A DNA stretch of 64,000 nucleotides from Phycomyces blakesleeanus NRRL 1555(-). Its lineage: Eukaryota > Mucoromycota > Mucoromycetes > Mucorales > Phycomycetaceae. Positions 23,187-34,339 of this stretch are shown in pieces. Where the stretch lies: contig NW_017265154.1 in assembly GCF_001638985.1 (NCBI RefSeq), positions 310,001 to 374,000 of the forward strand, written 5' to 3'. A model generated the notes under the pieces. That model did no database searches, was not told where the DNA came from, and saw only the letters and a program-made list of their open reading frames with translations. The position numbers and the translations under genes are program-made. Within the stretch, counting starts at the first letter, position 1. Each line of letters begins with the position of its first letter.

Positions 23187-26100
23187 AGCTGAAAAAAATT
23201 AAATAAGGCTTCTTGGTAAAGGTTAACTTAAAACTAGCAAAGGAACAGATAAAGAAACAAACAAAAGACATCATAGCTATTCTTCTTTATATATGACGCC
23301 AGTCACGACCGGAAATAAAGGTAGATCACTGTCATTATAATCATTTTCGGTTCCTAGTCGTTATGGTGGTGGTGATTTAAAAGTGAAGTAAAAGACGGTT
23401 ATTAAAAAAAATGTTTATTTTTGATTTTCTTTGGAATTCTGAGTATTCACCTGAATCCACACAAGAAACCACGAATTCATAGGTTTTATTTTATGGTTTC
23501 TTTAGTATATATTGACAGCCATTAGGATTCATATCTAGGCTTTGAAGCTTTGTATATTTGGCTGTGTAGGATGAATGAAGTTTTGATAAGATTACTATAT
23601 GGCATTATCAATGTTTTGTGTTTCATGCCTATTTGTGGTATGCGTAGCCTCGAACCAATTGATCGCACACGTATATCCGTATATTAATCATCAGCTAGCC
23701 ACAGGATAATAAGCCTTCTGACTCACAGGAGAAATAAATAAATAAATAAAATGCTGCAAAATTTTCAAGATAGAAAATAATAATCTTTACAGATTGTGTG
23801 TCTATATGTGTAATATAATATCAAAAAAAAAAGAAAGTATAATAAAAAACCTATCTTTTTTTTATATTAAAATAAAACCCCAAATAATTTCAATAGATTA
23901 GCCCAAAGATGTATCTATCTATTCAAATACATATAATTATACTATAGTTAAAGGGGATCAATATTTACACTCTATATTTTCTTGGGTGTCGGTAAAATAT
24001 CGGGGAAAAAACTCTGGGCCAGATGGGGTCTTTTTAATGTAAGATTGATTGTATTTCCTGTTCTGAATTCTTGATAAAAAAAAAATAGTAAAATTTTATT
24101 TTTGGACGCATGGTTTTGGGGGGAGGTACCTGAAAATACATGGTTCCCGCAACAATTCTATATATACATGTGTGTGTTTATAAGAGGGTGTAAACTTTAA
24201 AGCTTAATATTTAAGCAGGATTCTTGCACTAAAAATCAGTTTGATCTTCACCAACCTCAAATAATACACTGCCATATCGACTGCACAAAGACAAACAAAT
24301 AGACAAACTTTATATTTTTGGCTTTCATTTCAAACGCATATAACTGAATGAATATATACTTTTAAGAAAGTCTTTAGGAGATTCGAAAAATCAAACTGAC
24401 TTTAGTGAATATGTGTATGTAGAGTAGTGTATCGTATCAAAGTACACAGTTTTAAACAAGAAATGTCAAGTCTTGGAATTAGATGAATTACACAAAACAC
24501 ACAAATGTTCGTTTAGCTATCTATCCGGGTGGCTTGGATTGAACCTTTTGGAGCAAAATGATTTAAAAGATTGAGGCTGCAAAGAAATCCCTGTGAGCTT
24601 TTCTATCTACTGCAAACAATTAAAAAATCATGTACAGGTCTTAATTCAAACATGGACTGCCAGATCATTGAATTTTGTACCATCTAGTATTTGTGTGTGT
24701 AGGTATATTCAACAGATTCTAGAGTTAAAACGTGTATAGATATACTAAACAAGATCTAATACATCTATACATATATATATGTATGTAAAGGTTCAGATAA
24801 ACTCGAGTAGGGATATATAAAAAAAAAGTCTACCTCAATAAAGAAGCGAAAAGAGCTACGATTAAAATACAAGTAATTCTAGTATGCTTGGTATCCTCTC
24901 GATGGCGCTATCAAAGAAAACGGTGTAGCTACAAAAAAAAGGAGGATCAAGCAATGACGTTTTGTACCACAGTCTTGATCATCTTTGGAGACTTTAGAAA
25001 AGAGCATTGTACCAGCTCAATCTGATCTGATCCGGGGTTTAGTGGGACAACTTGGCAAAATGCCTATATTTGTCCACATCTATTTCTATATGTATTTTGA
25101 GTTTTTTTTTACACATCAAAAACTCTTTATTTTACATAGTCAAGGTTTTTATTTAATCAGCCCAAGACTATTGATCTCAAACAACTTGTTTCTAAAATAT
25201 TGCAGATAGACTGCACATCTGCTGTAACATAAGAAAAATGGCTGCAATCCTTCTTGTCCCTTTTCTGCCAAATGATCGTAACTACTGACCTATTACTTTC
25301 TTTGAAACAAAATTATGTCTAAAATATATATTTTGCTTTTGTTTTGGTAATAAATATTAAGTAATACCGGAAAGAAACAAGGCAAGGTTTTTTTTGATCG
25401 TATGAGCTATTGACGGTATCCATGGATACTAGATATAAGTCTTTTGAGATTACTCTTCTTTATTGGCAATATATTTATATCTTGGTGTGCAAAAGTATAG
25501 AAAAAATCACCCTCTAAATATCAGTGTAAAATAGAAAAAACAAAAAAAAATATTGGCAGTGTAACATATCATTCGTCAGCTATCACTTGCTAATGAAATC
25601 AATGTAATTATAACTTGCAAAGAAGTACATGTGTTAATTTCCTTATTTCCCTTCCTTAAACTCCTATCGTTCTCCTTTGCTCAGCAATATAACTATTATA
25701 CATTTGTGTACAAGTCATAAGCTACTACTTGACTGCTGTTTCTTTACAGGCCGATGTGGCTGGTGATCCCTATAATAGCCACCGTGCGCTCTGAGGATTC
25801 TGGTAATTCAAAAATTACACGCAGAAATTCTAGGTACCGAGCTGAATACTTGCTGGCTTTTTTTTAATATCCTTCATTATCACTTGTTTGAGCTTGATCT
25901 GGCTTTTGAAGAGAGAAATCGTGCCATATATTACATGGTAAGAGGTACGGGGAAGTCATGCCTGTAGCCGAGTGCAACATATTAAGTGGCTGACGTTGCC
26001 CTGGTAAAAAGTAAGCCACATTGTATAATTATAGATGACTTTAGAATACCAGAAATGTCTCAGCAGGTGTACGCCAAGAATACTTATTCAATTACCGTAA

Positions 26101-26216
26101 ATGTGTAACCTAAAGGACTAAAAATATAAAAGGCTCGGCTTTTTTACTTTGTCCTCCCCTTCTTCTTTTTTCTTCTTCTTCCTCCTATTATTCATCAAAT
26201 CCACCTCATTTAATCT
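23187..26216. other. 3-kb AT-rich intergenic region
   Basis: No convincing gene. The small frame at 24985-25209 (begins METLEKSIVPAQSD) and the short open segment after a CAG at about 25750 are not extended by plausible exons. TA-rich microsatellites occur near 24168 and 24770. The right end is the promoter of the DUF4203-like gene. Confidence 0.45.
26125..26130 (+). promoter_or_regulatory. TATA box of the DUF4203-like gene
   Basis: TATAAA lies 87 nt before the start codon and is followed by a CT-rich leader (about 26150-26190), a common fungal core-promoter layout. Confidence 0.55.
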
Positions 26217-27235
26217 ATGACAACAAAACGACAGACCCACAAGGCACTCTACTACCTATATATAGTGGCCGTGTTGCTGGCACTATTTACATCAATTGCC
26301 AGTGCATCTTCTCTTGTTTCTAGACAAGAAGCAACGGAACCAACAGAAAAGACAATCAATTTCACAAGTATGTGGATTTTGTACTTGACTTTATTTTATC
26401 ACTTTGATTTGTCGATACTGATGTTTTTTTTTTTAATTTCATAGTCGCCGGCCACACAGTATCTGTTCATGGAATCGTTCTCAGTGTGATCCTGTTCCTT
26501 ACTGGCGCTTATTTGTGCTTCTTAGGAGGTAATTGTTTTTGTGACATGCGAGTCCAAATATCCAGACCTGCCCCCTAACTCTCTCTCTCTCTCTTATTTA
26601 TTTATTAATATGTAGGTGTTCATCAAAATACTACCATGTTCCTTGTTGGATTTTACGTTGGATCAAACATTGCATATATCGTATTGACAAACGCAAAGGC
26701 AGACTACGGTGAAAATACCGCAACTATCTTACTAGTCGTGAGCGTAGTAGTTGGTTTGCTAGCAGGATTATTGCTATCTTGCTGCTTCTTTTTAGCAGTC
26801 TATTTACTCGGTGCTTTACTTGGATACATGGCCGCCCTCTGGTTGTTGGCCTGGGCAAACAATGGTCTTATTGAAACCAACTGGGGCCGTGCGATCCTAA
26901 TTGTATGTTTCGTAATTGCCGGTGTCATCTTAATGGCGTTCCTTGAACGTCCAATGATTGTCATTGCAACTGCCTTTATTGGAGCCTTTGCCATATTCAT
27001 TGGTATCGATTTGTACGTTAAGACCGGATTCGTCGAGGCCGTCGAGACATTCTTGAAGGTCAAAAACCTGGGAGTATTCGAAGCCACAACACAAGTTCGT
27101 GGCATGCTTGGTGGAACACTTGGCTTAGCAGTGGTTGGTTCGCTTATTCAGTGGTTGCTTATCCGTCGTAGTGATAGAAATATTGCTTGGACACACCACT
27201 ATCCTAATAACCAGTATGGCTGGAGACGTGTTTAA
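26217..27235 (+). CDS. Multi-pass membrane protein, DUF4203/TMEM198-like
   Basis: Three exons (26217-26367, 26445-26528, 26616-27235) encode 284 residues. A hydrophobic N-terminal signal segment (YLYIVAVLLALFTSIASAS) is followed by a short polar loop, then about seven membrane helices (for example GIVLSVILFLTGAYLCFLG, NTATILLVVSVVVGLLAGLL and CCFFLAVYLLGALLGYMAAL). The order signal segment, short soluble part, tight helix bundle and basic tail matches the DUF4203 (TM7S3/TM198-like) family of unknown biochemical role, probably in a secretory-pathway or plasma membrane. The tail ends with aromatic/basic residues (HHYPNNQYGWRRV). The minus-strand frame opposite exon 3 is a shadow. Confidence 0.8.
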
Positions 27236-28481
27236 GACCTATCTATTTTTTTTTTGTAAAACTCCCTTTATTTCTTGTATTTTGTTACTCATGTTATTTC
27301 TGGTACAGCACAAGAAAAAAAAATACCATTTATCAATCCCATGTATATATATATATGTATTACATAAAACGAGGTTGCTTTAAGACAGCCATTCTATCAT
27401 ACCCATACCTATACTCATACTCATGCATGCATTTAATGTCTTCTTTTAATGATTTTATCGTGGGGGAGGTTTCGGGAAAACGGAGCAGAATATTCTGTAC
27501 GGTTTAATTCAATTCCACAGCTACAATAGCTTGATAATATAGCGAAAAGGGAAGAAAAAAAAAGGGTTTCCAATAGACGTAGCACACCGCCTTAGCGTGC
27601 GGTATTTTTCATTCACACTCAGAATAGACTTTCCAAAAGGGCACCCGATTTTCCTATACAAGGTATATTAATCAATACAGAATATTAAACCTTTGCTCCA
27701 AATACATGTACATCCCTTTAGTTCTTCATTATGTTAATAACCAAATTCTCCTTTTTTAGTTTTTAGTTCTTGATGATCTTATTCGTATTTAAGTTTGCTT
27801 TATTAACAGTGCTTTCTTTCAATTGATCTATACAAGGGCCAATATTCATTTGACATTTGTATTGTCATAATATACCTACATACTGATAACTATATATATA
27901 TATATTGGAATTAATTCGGACAGTAAGATCTACCGTGCACAGTACGCGTGTTGATTAAAAGAAGTTTATTTTGCCTTTAATAATAATTTCCACATGAAGT
28001 ATTTCCTTTAGAGTAAGCTGCAACTTCTTGTAATATTGGTTCAATTAGAGCCCTTTTAATGGTTGATTGATTCTTAAATAGACAAATATCCATATTTAGG
28101 ACACCTGGCTAACCATAAAAATTGCTTAATGTGCTGCGCAGTAGTTGAGGCCCAGGTTTCTTAAATCACAGCTATCTATCTCACATTTAATTATTCGGCA
28201 GTCATAATTTATTTATATTAAATAATTATGGGTTAAAACAAGAAATACATCTTTCCTGAAAGTATAATATAAATAAAGCAAAGTACTGTCAGCAAAGACT
28301 TTTTGTTTTGTTTTGTTTTGTTTTTGGATATAAATTACAAATGTACACACACTTTTAGTTGTTTTTATGTTTATTATTAAAAGGCGATAATTTACCCAAG
28401 ATTTCATCGATGTATTAATGTACATAGTAACGGATATATACATACAGAAATAGGGTTTAAAAGTATATATAAGCACCTTCT
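27236..28481. other. Intergenic, convergent 3' ends
   Basis: It separates the 3' ends of the DUF4203-like gene and the Src1-like gene. A TTTTG pentamer repeat (about 28303-28326) and TA runs occur. No gene seen. Confidence 0.5.
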
Positions 28482-31075
28482 TTATGCAACATACTCCCAG
28501 GTCTCATAGGCTTCTCCATTCTCTTCCAAGAATCTGCGGATAATATTTGGACTCTTTTGAAGTTCTCGCTCAGCTTTTTCCCATACAGAGAGTGCCTTTT
28601 GTACATCTTTAATATTAACAGAATCCATCAGAGCAACCCGTAAGTAAGGAACAGAGCAGTATTTATGCGGATTTTCAGTAGGATTTTCAGAGTGTTTCTT
28701 GTGCTAATAATATAGAGAGCAATATGAGTATCTCGATATCTTCTCTTAGAAAAAAAAAGACAAAAGGTGTATATTTACTTGATTTTTTAGAGTCTTGATA
28801 ATTTCAGACACGAGTTTATTAACCTGACGCTTTTCTTTGTAGGATATGAATAGTCGGTACATAAAAGGTAGCGATGCACAGAACAGCAGAGCGCCAACTT
28901 ATTAAAGAGCAGGGTATAGTACATTACAAAAGAGGATAAGTGCCTGTTGTGTGTGGATAAATGAAGTATACTTACGTATTAAACAAAACTTTGTAAATAT
29001 AGACATTGTGGCATAAAAGAGAAGGATTCGGCAACCAAGAGTACAATACGCTTTGTTTGTACTATAGGTAGCGTTTCCATCGCTACCAAATAATAATAAT
29101 AATCAAATAAGTAAAAGCAAATGAAGATAACAGTAAAGATTTAATATACTCACGTATTCCAGTAAAATATATTCTCATTTGTCAAGACTGATTTTAGAGC
29201 AATGGGAATAAGGTCTTCAAGTTGGGATTTCGACATCTTGGAAATAAGCTGTCCAATTTACATAATCGTTTTTTTGTAAGCCTTTGATAATCATACTTTT
29301 TTTTTCATTTACCTCTTTAGAATTTCGTAGCCTTTGTGTAAGATCATCAACATGAATAGATGCGTATGTATTCGTTACATCTCCATTTCCTTTCTTTACT
29401 GCATCGCACAAAAGTTTTCCTTGGGCTGCGTAAAGAGTTCTTCGTATCGTCCTTTCGATAAGTTTAACACGTTTTGCCACCACAGCGTCAAGTACACATC
29501 TGTCAGCAACAGGAAGGAATCCAAAAGGATTGTACCACGCTCTGCGTCGCTTGTACAGTGTCGGGCATTGTAGCTCTCCAAAGAAACAAACTCCGTTTGG
29601 AGGGCAAGGAATACAAGCCAAAGAAAATCCATGATGAATAGGCTCTCCATCAACAATACCTATGTTTTAAATAGTTTTTAATAATGATAATATATATATT
29701 TAAGCGTCTCCAAATAACAACAGCAATAATAATAGTGCTTACTTCGATTGAGGGTCTTTGCAGAGTCACAGTAGCCATTTCGGTTGCGGGCGATACAAAT
29801 TAAAATCATTGCCATCAAAAGAATGGAAGTCAGTGGTACAATTGAAAGAAGTATAGATTGTTTTGCATTTTTTGACATTTGGACAGCGTGACGGAGATAT
29901 CTTGCAATTGGGTTTTGCTTAGGGACATGTATTATAGGAGGTGTCTCTTGATATTCACTATCATCACGAGTATAGTCCAGGATGGGCTGAATTCGGTAAA
30001 TATGTTGTTTTAAATCTAACAAGCAAGAAACAGCTCAGAACACACACACACACACATATATATATATATTAAAATACATACCGTCAAACAAGCCAAGCAC
30101 TTCATCTTCATCTATAGAGTGCTTTTCTTCCTTAAATCTATCATTAGACACAGTACCATCTACATCGAGAGGAGTATAATTTGAATCATCGCTAGAGTCA
30201 TAGTCTTCAGACTCATCGGCACAACTTTCATCTTCACTACTGAATAATGATTCACCGTTGTACGTCAATTCATTCTCATCACACTCAGGTACATATATTC
30301 CTCTAGGTCGATAGTTAACCTCTCGAGATACAGCGTTTGATCTTATGCTTCTATCAGAGGATCTAACCAATTCCTTTGTAGATGAACCAAATCGATGTGG
30401 GACCATTTCTTTGGAGGAAGATTCATTAGGTGAATTTCTGAAAAATAGATCATTTCTGTCAGGAAATAACTTGGCTAACATGGCAAACCTCTCGAGCACT
30501 GAGGTCGGATTGGTCCCAATTGGTGCCAAATTTGGATTTCTCCATTGGCGAAGCACAGTACGTAAACTTCGCAGCTCATTAGCCTTTTGTAATTGCTCTT
30601 CTGCTTCCTGTCTAGCCGCCTCAGCCGCTTCATCTGCAGAAATTTCTTCGGCTTCGAGTGAAGGTGATCTACGCCATTCATATGATTCCACGAGTTCTTC
30701 TGCTTCTAATTCCGGTGAGCCAGAATCTCCTGAAGAATGTGATTGTGATGGCCACAATTTGCTGATCATTGCGTCTAGACTGTAAATTTTTTTAGCACTA
30801 TTTATGCTTTCGTCTATCACAGAATTTGCGATATCCATTTGATTTCGACTCGGATCCATAACCTGTTTAGCGTAATCGTCCTGTCTAGAATCATGTTTAT
30901 TGTTGTCAGAAGTTCTCTCGCTGTTGCTTGTGGATAGCAATGGGATATTTCGTCGGATAAATGACCAGAATGTGTTCGACTCTTCATCCGTTACCGATTC
31001 ATCAGAAGCATTGTGGTTTGAAGTACCAAATGAAAATAAATCTGTCAAGCTGTTGGACTTCTTTTTATGTTTAAG

Positions 31076-31109
<34 letters not shown>

Positions 31110-31719
31110 AAGGAAACATTGATTAAATATTATTAATTCTGACATCACAAACATAGATATCATTTACCTGTGTTTCAAATTGAGTGGAATCCTCTGTATT
31201 TCCAGACCTAGGATATGGTATAGCGAATCCATCTTGGTCCTATTCAGATAGAATAAAAAATATATATTAGTTATATGAATATATACATACATATATATAT
31301 ATATATATTCCAAAAGCTGATTTGGTAAATCCAATTACCCTTTTAGGCCAACCAGGTGGTGCAGGAAGAGATGGCCAGTCCTGGTTTGAGGAACCACCTT
31401 TGGTCACTGACGACCAGCTATTTCCAAGCATTCTTATGAGAGCTTCACGACGAGGGACAATATATTTGTCAAATAAGAGTATACAATCCTCCCAAGAAGC
31501 ATCTTCGGGGATAGTTATTCCTTGTCTTAATAACAGCTCTCGTAGTTGGTAGTCTTCAAGTGAGTGCGGAGTGAAATCTTTGTCTAAGTATTTTATTTTT
31601 TTAAAAAAAAAGCGCAATTTTGAATGTTAATGAGTAGTTTCATGAGTAAATCTTATGAGATAAATCAGCTCACCAAGAAATTGGAAGTTTTTAGGATAAG
31701 TAAAAGTAGTGTCTTTCAT
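28482..31719 (-). CDS. src1: Src1/Heh1/MAN1-like inner nuclear membrane protein
   Basis: Ten exons with closing phases (31719-31674, 31583-31339, 31239-31168, 31060-30082, 30015-29743, 29659-29313, 29248-29154, 29082-28976, 28897-28779, 28703-28482) give about 834 residues. Residues about 15-55 (DFTPHSLEDYQLRELLLRQG, then ITIPEDASWEDCILLF) form a HeH/LEM-type fold. A long acidic, Ser-rich nucleoplasmic region contains KHKKK, a possible import signal. Transmembrane helix 1 is LLSIVPLTSILLMAMILICI. The lumenal part has the family Cys pattern (GYCD; CIPCPPNGVCF; LQCPT). Helix 2 is in exons 8-9 and the C-terminal winged-helix MSC domain ends EAYETWEYVA. Yeast and animal relatives tether chromatin and rDNA at the nuclear envelope and help pore quality control. 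Confidence 0.88.
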
Positions 31720-31888
31720 GGTTTAAAGGAATAATAATAGGAAAAAGCGCATACAGGAGCTGTCGAATAGATTTGCCCGTGTTCAGTAGACATTCCATTC
31801 AATAGTCACGTGGAGTACGTCCCATCTGGCAGTCACGTCGAGTAAAGAGGAAAACCAAACGAGAACTTGACGATTCCAAAAGCTAATC
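31720..31888. promoter_or_regulatory. Bidirectional promoter src1 / RPC11
   Basis: Only 169 bp separate the two divergent start codons. It contains two copies of the word AGTCACGT(G/C)GAGTA at 31804-31817 and 31831-31844, 27 bp apart; the first includes a CACGTG E-box. These are good candidates for a shared bZIP/bHLH-type site. Confidence 0.55.
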
Positions 31889-32406
31889 ATGTTGTTCTGT
31901 CCTAATTGTTCAAATCTTCTCCTGATCGAGAACGAAGGAGGACAGATGTTCTTCTGTCAATCATGCCCATACCAATATGCAATTCAGAGTAGAGTAAGTT
32001 TTTAACTTAATTATTATTTATTCAAATTTGTTAATGTAACATGTGCTTATTTTAATTATATCGAGTAGCACACAACACGCAAACTTTTACATAGAAAAGA
32101 GGTTGATGATGTTCTCGGAGGAGCAAAGGCATGGGAGAATGTCGACTCTACAGAAGGTAATTTTTTTTACACAACAGTAATAGTAATATTTAAATAAAGA
32201 AAGAAAACGAAAATGAAAATGAAAATGAAAAAAAATGGTTCAATATCTAATGTGTATATCTGTGCAATATTGCAGTCACTTGTCCAAAGTGTGAACACAC
32301 CAAGGCATATTTCATGGTGATCCAGATTCGTTCAGCTGATGAACCCTCGTCTATTTTCTACAAGTGCTGTAACGACGAGTGTCAGCACCAGTGGCGTGAA
32401 GGATAA
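31889..32406 (+). CDS. rpc11: RNA polymerase III subunit C11 (RPC10/RPC11)
   Basis: Three exons (31889-31993, 32069-32156, 32276-32406) encode 107 residues, the normal family length. The N-terminal zinc ribbon is MLFCPNCSNLLLIE with FFCQSC. The linker has the conserved RKEVDDVLGGAKAWENV. The C-terminal TFIIS-like zinc ribbon contains CPKC, the acidic hairpin pattern RSADEPSSIFYKC and the final CNDECQHQW. In Pol III this subunit supplies RNA cleavage and is needed for termination and reinitiation. All eight zinc cysteines and the acidic D-E pair are seen, so it should be functional. An intronic GAAAAT repeat lies at about 32208-32230. Confidence 0.95.
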
Positions 32407-32827
32407 GACCTATAAAACCCTTCCTTTTCATGTCAATTTCTTTATTTGCCCTATTCATTCGATATTACATTCATATGTGTCACTTACACTTTTACATCCT
32501 ATACATATATATGCCTTTAATAATACCTTAAAGGCTAATTTAAATGGGTTACCCGAAATACATTCTGTCAACTTTAACCATATATACACACACACATCCC
32601 GTATTATTATTAATAATATTATTATTTTTCTAAAAAAAAAAGAATGAAGAGTTGGTTTGTGGTTTTTGGGCAAGAGCTTGTATTTGGAACAACTGGTATA
32701 ATTGATTCAATAAACTACTAATAATTTATGTTTAGCATGTATTTATTGTAAGAAAAATACCAGTCAAAACGGGATAAATGTATACACAGTTATTTCAAAT
32801 GTGAAGTAAAATATAATTATACTTTTA
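32407..32827. other. Intergenic, convergent 3' ends
   Basis: The 3' flanks of RPC11 and the first paralogous membrane protein. Short inverted TTATTAATAATA repeats around 32605-32622. No gene seen. Confidence 0.5.
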
Positions 32828-34339
32828 TTATGGTAAATACCCAATAATTGTTGCAGCGATCAGACATCCACAGCCTCCAATTGCGATTATAATAAAGCAA
32901 ATAGACATGAGTACAAAATAAGCATGGTAATTAAACTTTAGGGAAAATATTCCCAAAAGCAAGATGGCAGAACAAAGAATCCAGGATAATACTAGCCATT
33001 CAGTAATGCTCTTGGCATTGTAATCCGCCCAGATACAAATAAGCAGAGGAATTCCTACGCCTATAATTGAAGATATTACGATGTTGAGATAGTAGTTTTG
33101 AGCCCACAAGTCCTCTCCAGGTCTTTGTTTGAATTCGCGCCTCTCAATCGTAAATTGTAGGAAGCTTCCTTCATACAGTAATTCATAGTAACCATCGTTA
33201 CTAGAAGGGCTAAGTCTTTCTTTGTCATTGTCAAACACCTCCACTTTTCTCCATGTATTTGCATCATTCACGACGTTGTCGGCCAAAGCTTCTCTCCAGG
33301 GTATATCTTTATAGTAGTATAAGCTGAACGGGGAACTTTGTTTGTGCAGAATAATAAGCGAGAGTGTCTGAAGGATTGACATTGCAGTGTATATAATCAT
33401 GATAGATTTTGTCCATTTGTCTCCGGTCATTGTAATGCACTCAGTTGTAGTGTATATTGCTTGCCCGATAGTAACACATATTTCGATGTATGAAGTACTG
33501 TCAATATTGCAGGCAGTTCTGAGCTGGCTTATCATATCGATTGATAGATAACGGGTATTTTGAGGAACAATCTCGGTTTGATATTCACACTCTGAACCAG
33601 GGCCAGCCACTGTAAATTTTTCAGTCAGAATTACGGAGTGTCTTGGCCTACGCGCATAAATTGCAGAAGCAAACCCCAGAATAAGATGCTTATTCAGAAT
33701 GCAGTGTTTAATTTTTTTGGCCTTCTCGGGGCCAATTAAATATAGAAATGCAGCAAGATATGCTGCGTTGTCGTATTCCTTAATCATAACATTGTCATTT
33801 GTCTTGAGATACTCAACTATCCAGTCTCCCACGTATTTTATCTCTGATACCGATGGTCTCGAGTGTCTGTTCTGGTTTGTAAGGTCCACTTTCAAACCTT
33901 GATTCTTTGGGATTTCCGTGCTTGGCGATATTGATGAGCCCGATGGGTTTTGGTTCTCGGTATTTTGCTTAGGATCCTTTGGGTATATGTTTTGAGCCTG
34001 CTCTGCATACTTTTCTAACGGTACTTTGAATTGATTGGTTCCCAGAATTTTTTCATCATTGTACGCATAATATATGGAATTGATAGCCATAGCAGTACCC
34101 AGCGAAGGGAATATAAAGCACTGAAAGCGACGAACAATTGAATTTGTAGGACCCACTAATTCAGGTCGAATTGTTGCGATGTGAGCCAGATACCCGAGTA
34201 GGATTGTTCTTAGGATTGTCATTGCAACTAATGCATGACTCAACTCGGCTTCATTCAACTCTATCGGAGGTGCCCGGCAGCTTGGTACGAATGTCAAGAC
34301 CAGGGCACATAGGATAAGCCAAGGGTTTCTTAAGCTCAT
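32828..34339 (-). CDS. Polytopic membrane protein, unknown family (paralogue A)
   Basis: Intronless, 503 residues from the Met at 34339; the frame extends 30 codons upstream, but this Met starts a clear signal peptide (SLRNPWLILCALVLTFVPSC). Hydrophobic helices follow (ALVAMTILRTILLGYLAHIA; FQCFIFPSLGTAMAINSIYY), then a polar segment of about 200 residues with GPEKAKKIKHCILN, a helix WTKSIMIIYTAMSIL, and three C-terminal helices. The paralogue at 38026-39534 is collinear over its whole length. The phrase YLAHIATIRP followed by a Cys/Pro helix recalls a widespread unannotated fungal membrane-protein group, but that is only an impression. No catalytic motif was recognised; topology suggests a secretory or plasma membrane protein. 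Confidence 0.75.
   Translation of the reverse strand: MSLRNPWLILCALVLTFVPSCRAPPIELNEAELSHALVAMTILRTILLGYLAHIATIRPELVGPTNSIVRRFQCFIFPSLGTAMAINSIYYAYNDEKILGTNQFKVPLEKYAEQAQNIYPKDPKQNTENQNPSGSSISPSTEIPKNQGLKVDLTNQNRHSRPSVSEIKYVGDWIVEYLKTNDNVMIKEYDNAAYLAAFLYLIGPEKAKKIKHCILNKHLILGFASAIYARRPRHSVILTEKFTVAGPGSECEYQTEIVPQNTRYLSIDMISQLRTACNIDSTSYIEICVTIGQAIYTTTECITMTGDKWTKSIMIIYTAMSILQTLSLIILHKQSSPFSLYYYKDIPWREALADNVVNDANTWRKVEVFDNDKERLSPSSNDGYYELLYEGSFLQFTIERREFKQRPGEDLWAQNYYLNIVISSIIGVGIPLLICIWADYNAKSITEWLVLSWILCSAILLLGIFSLKFNYHAYFVLMSICFIIIAIGGCGCLIAATIIGYLP

Noticed and set aside
23041..23274. Upstream Met at 23274 as P450 start
   Set aside because: That frame is not in phase with exon 2; the Met at 23186 gives a membrane anchor followed by the KIPGPW hinge in frame.
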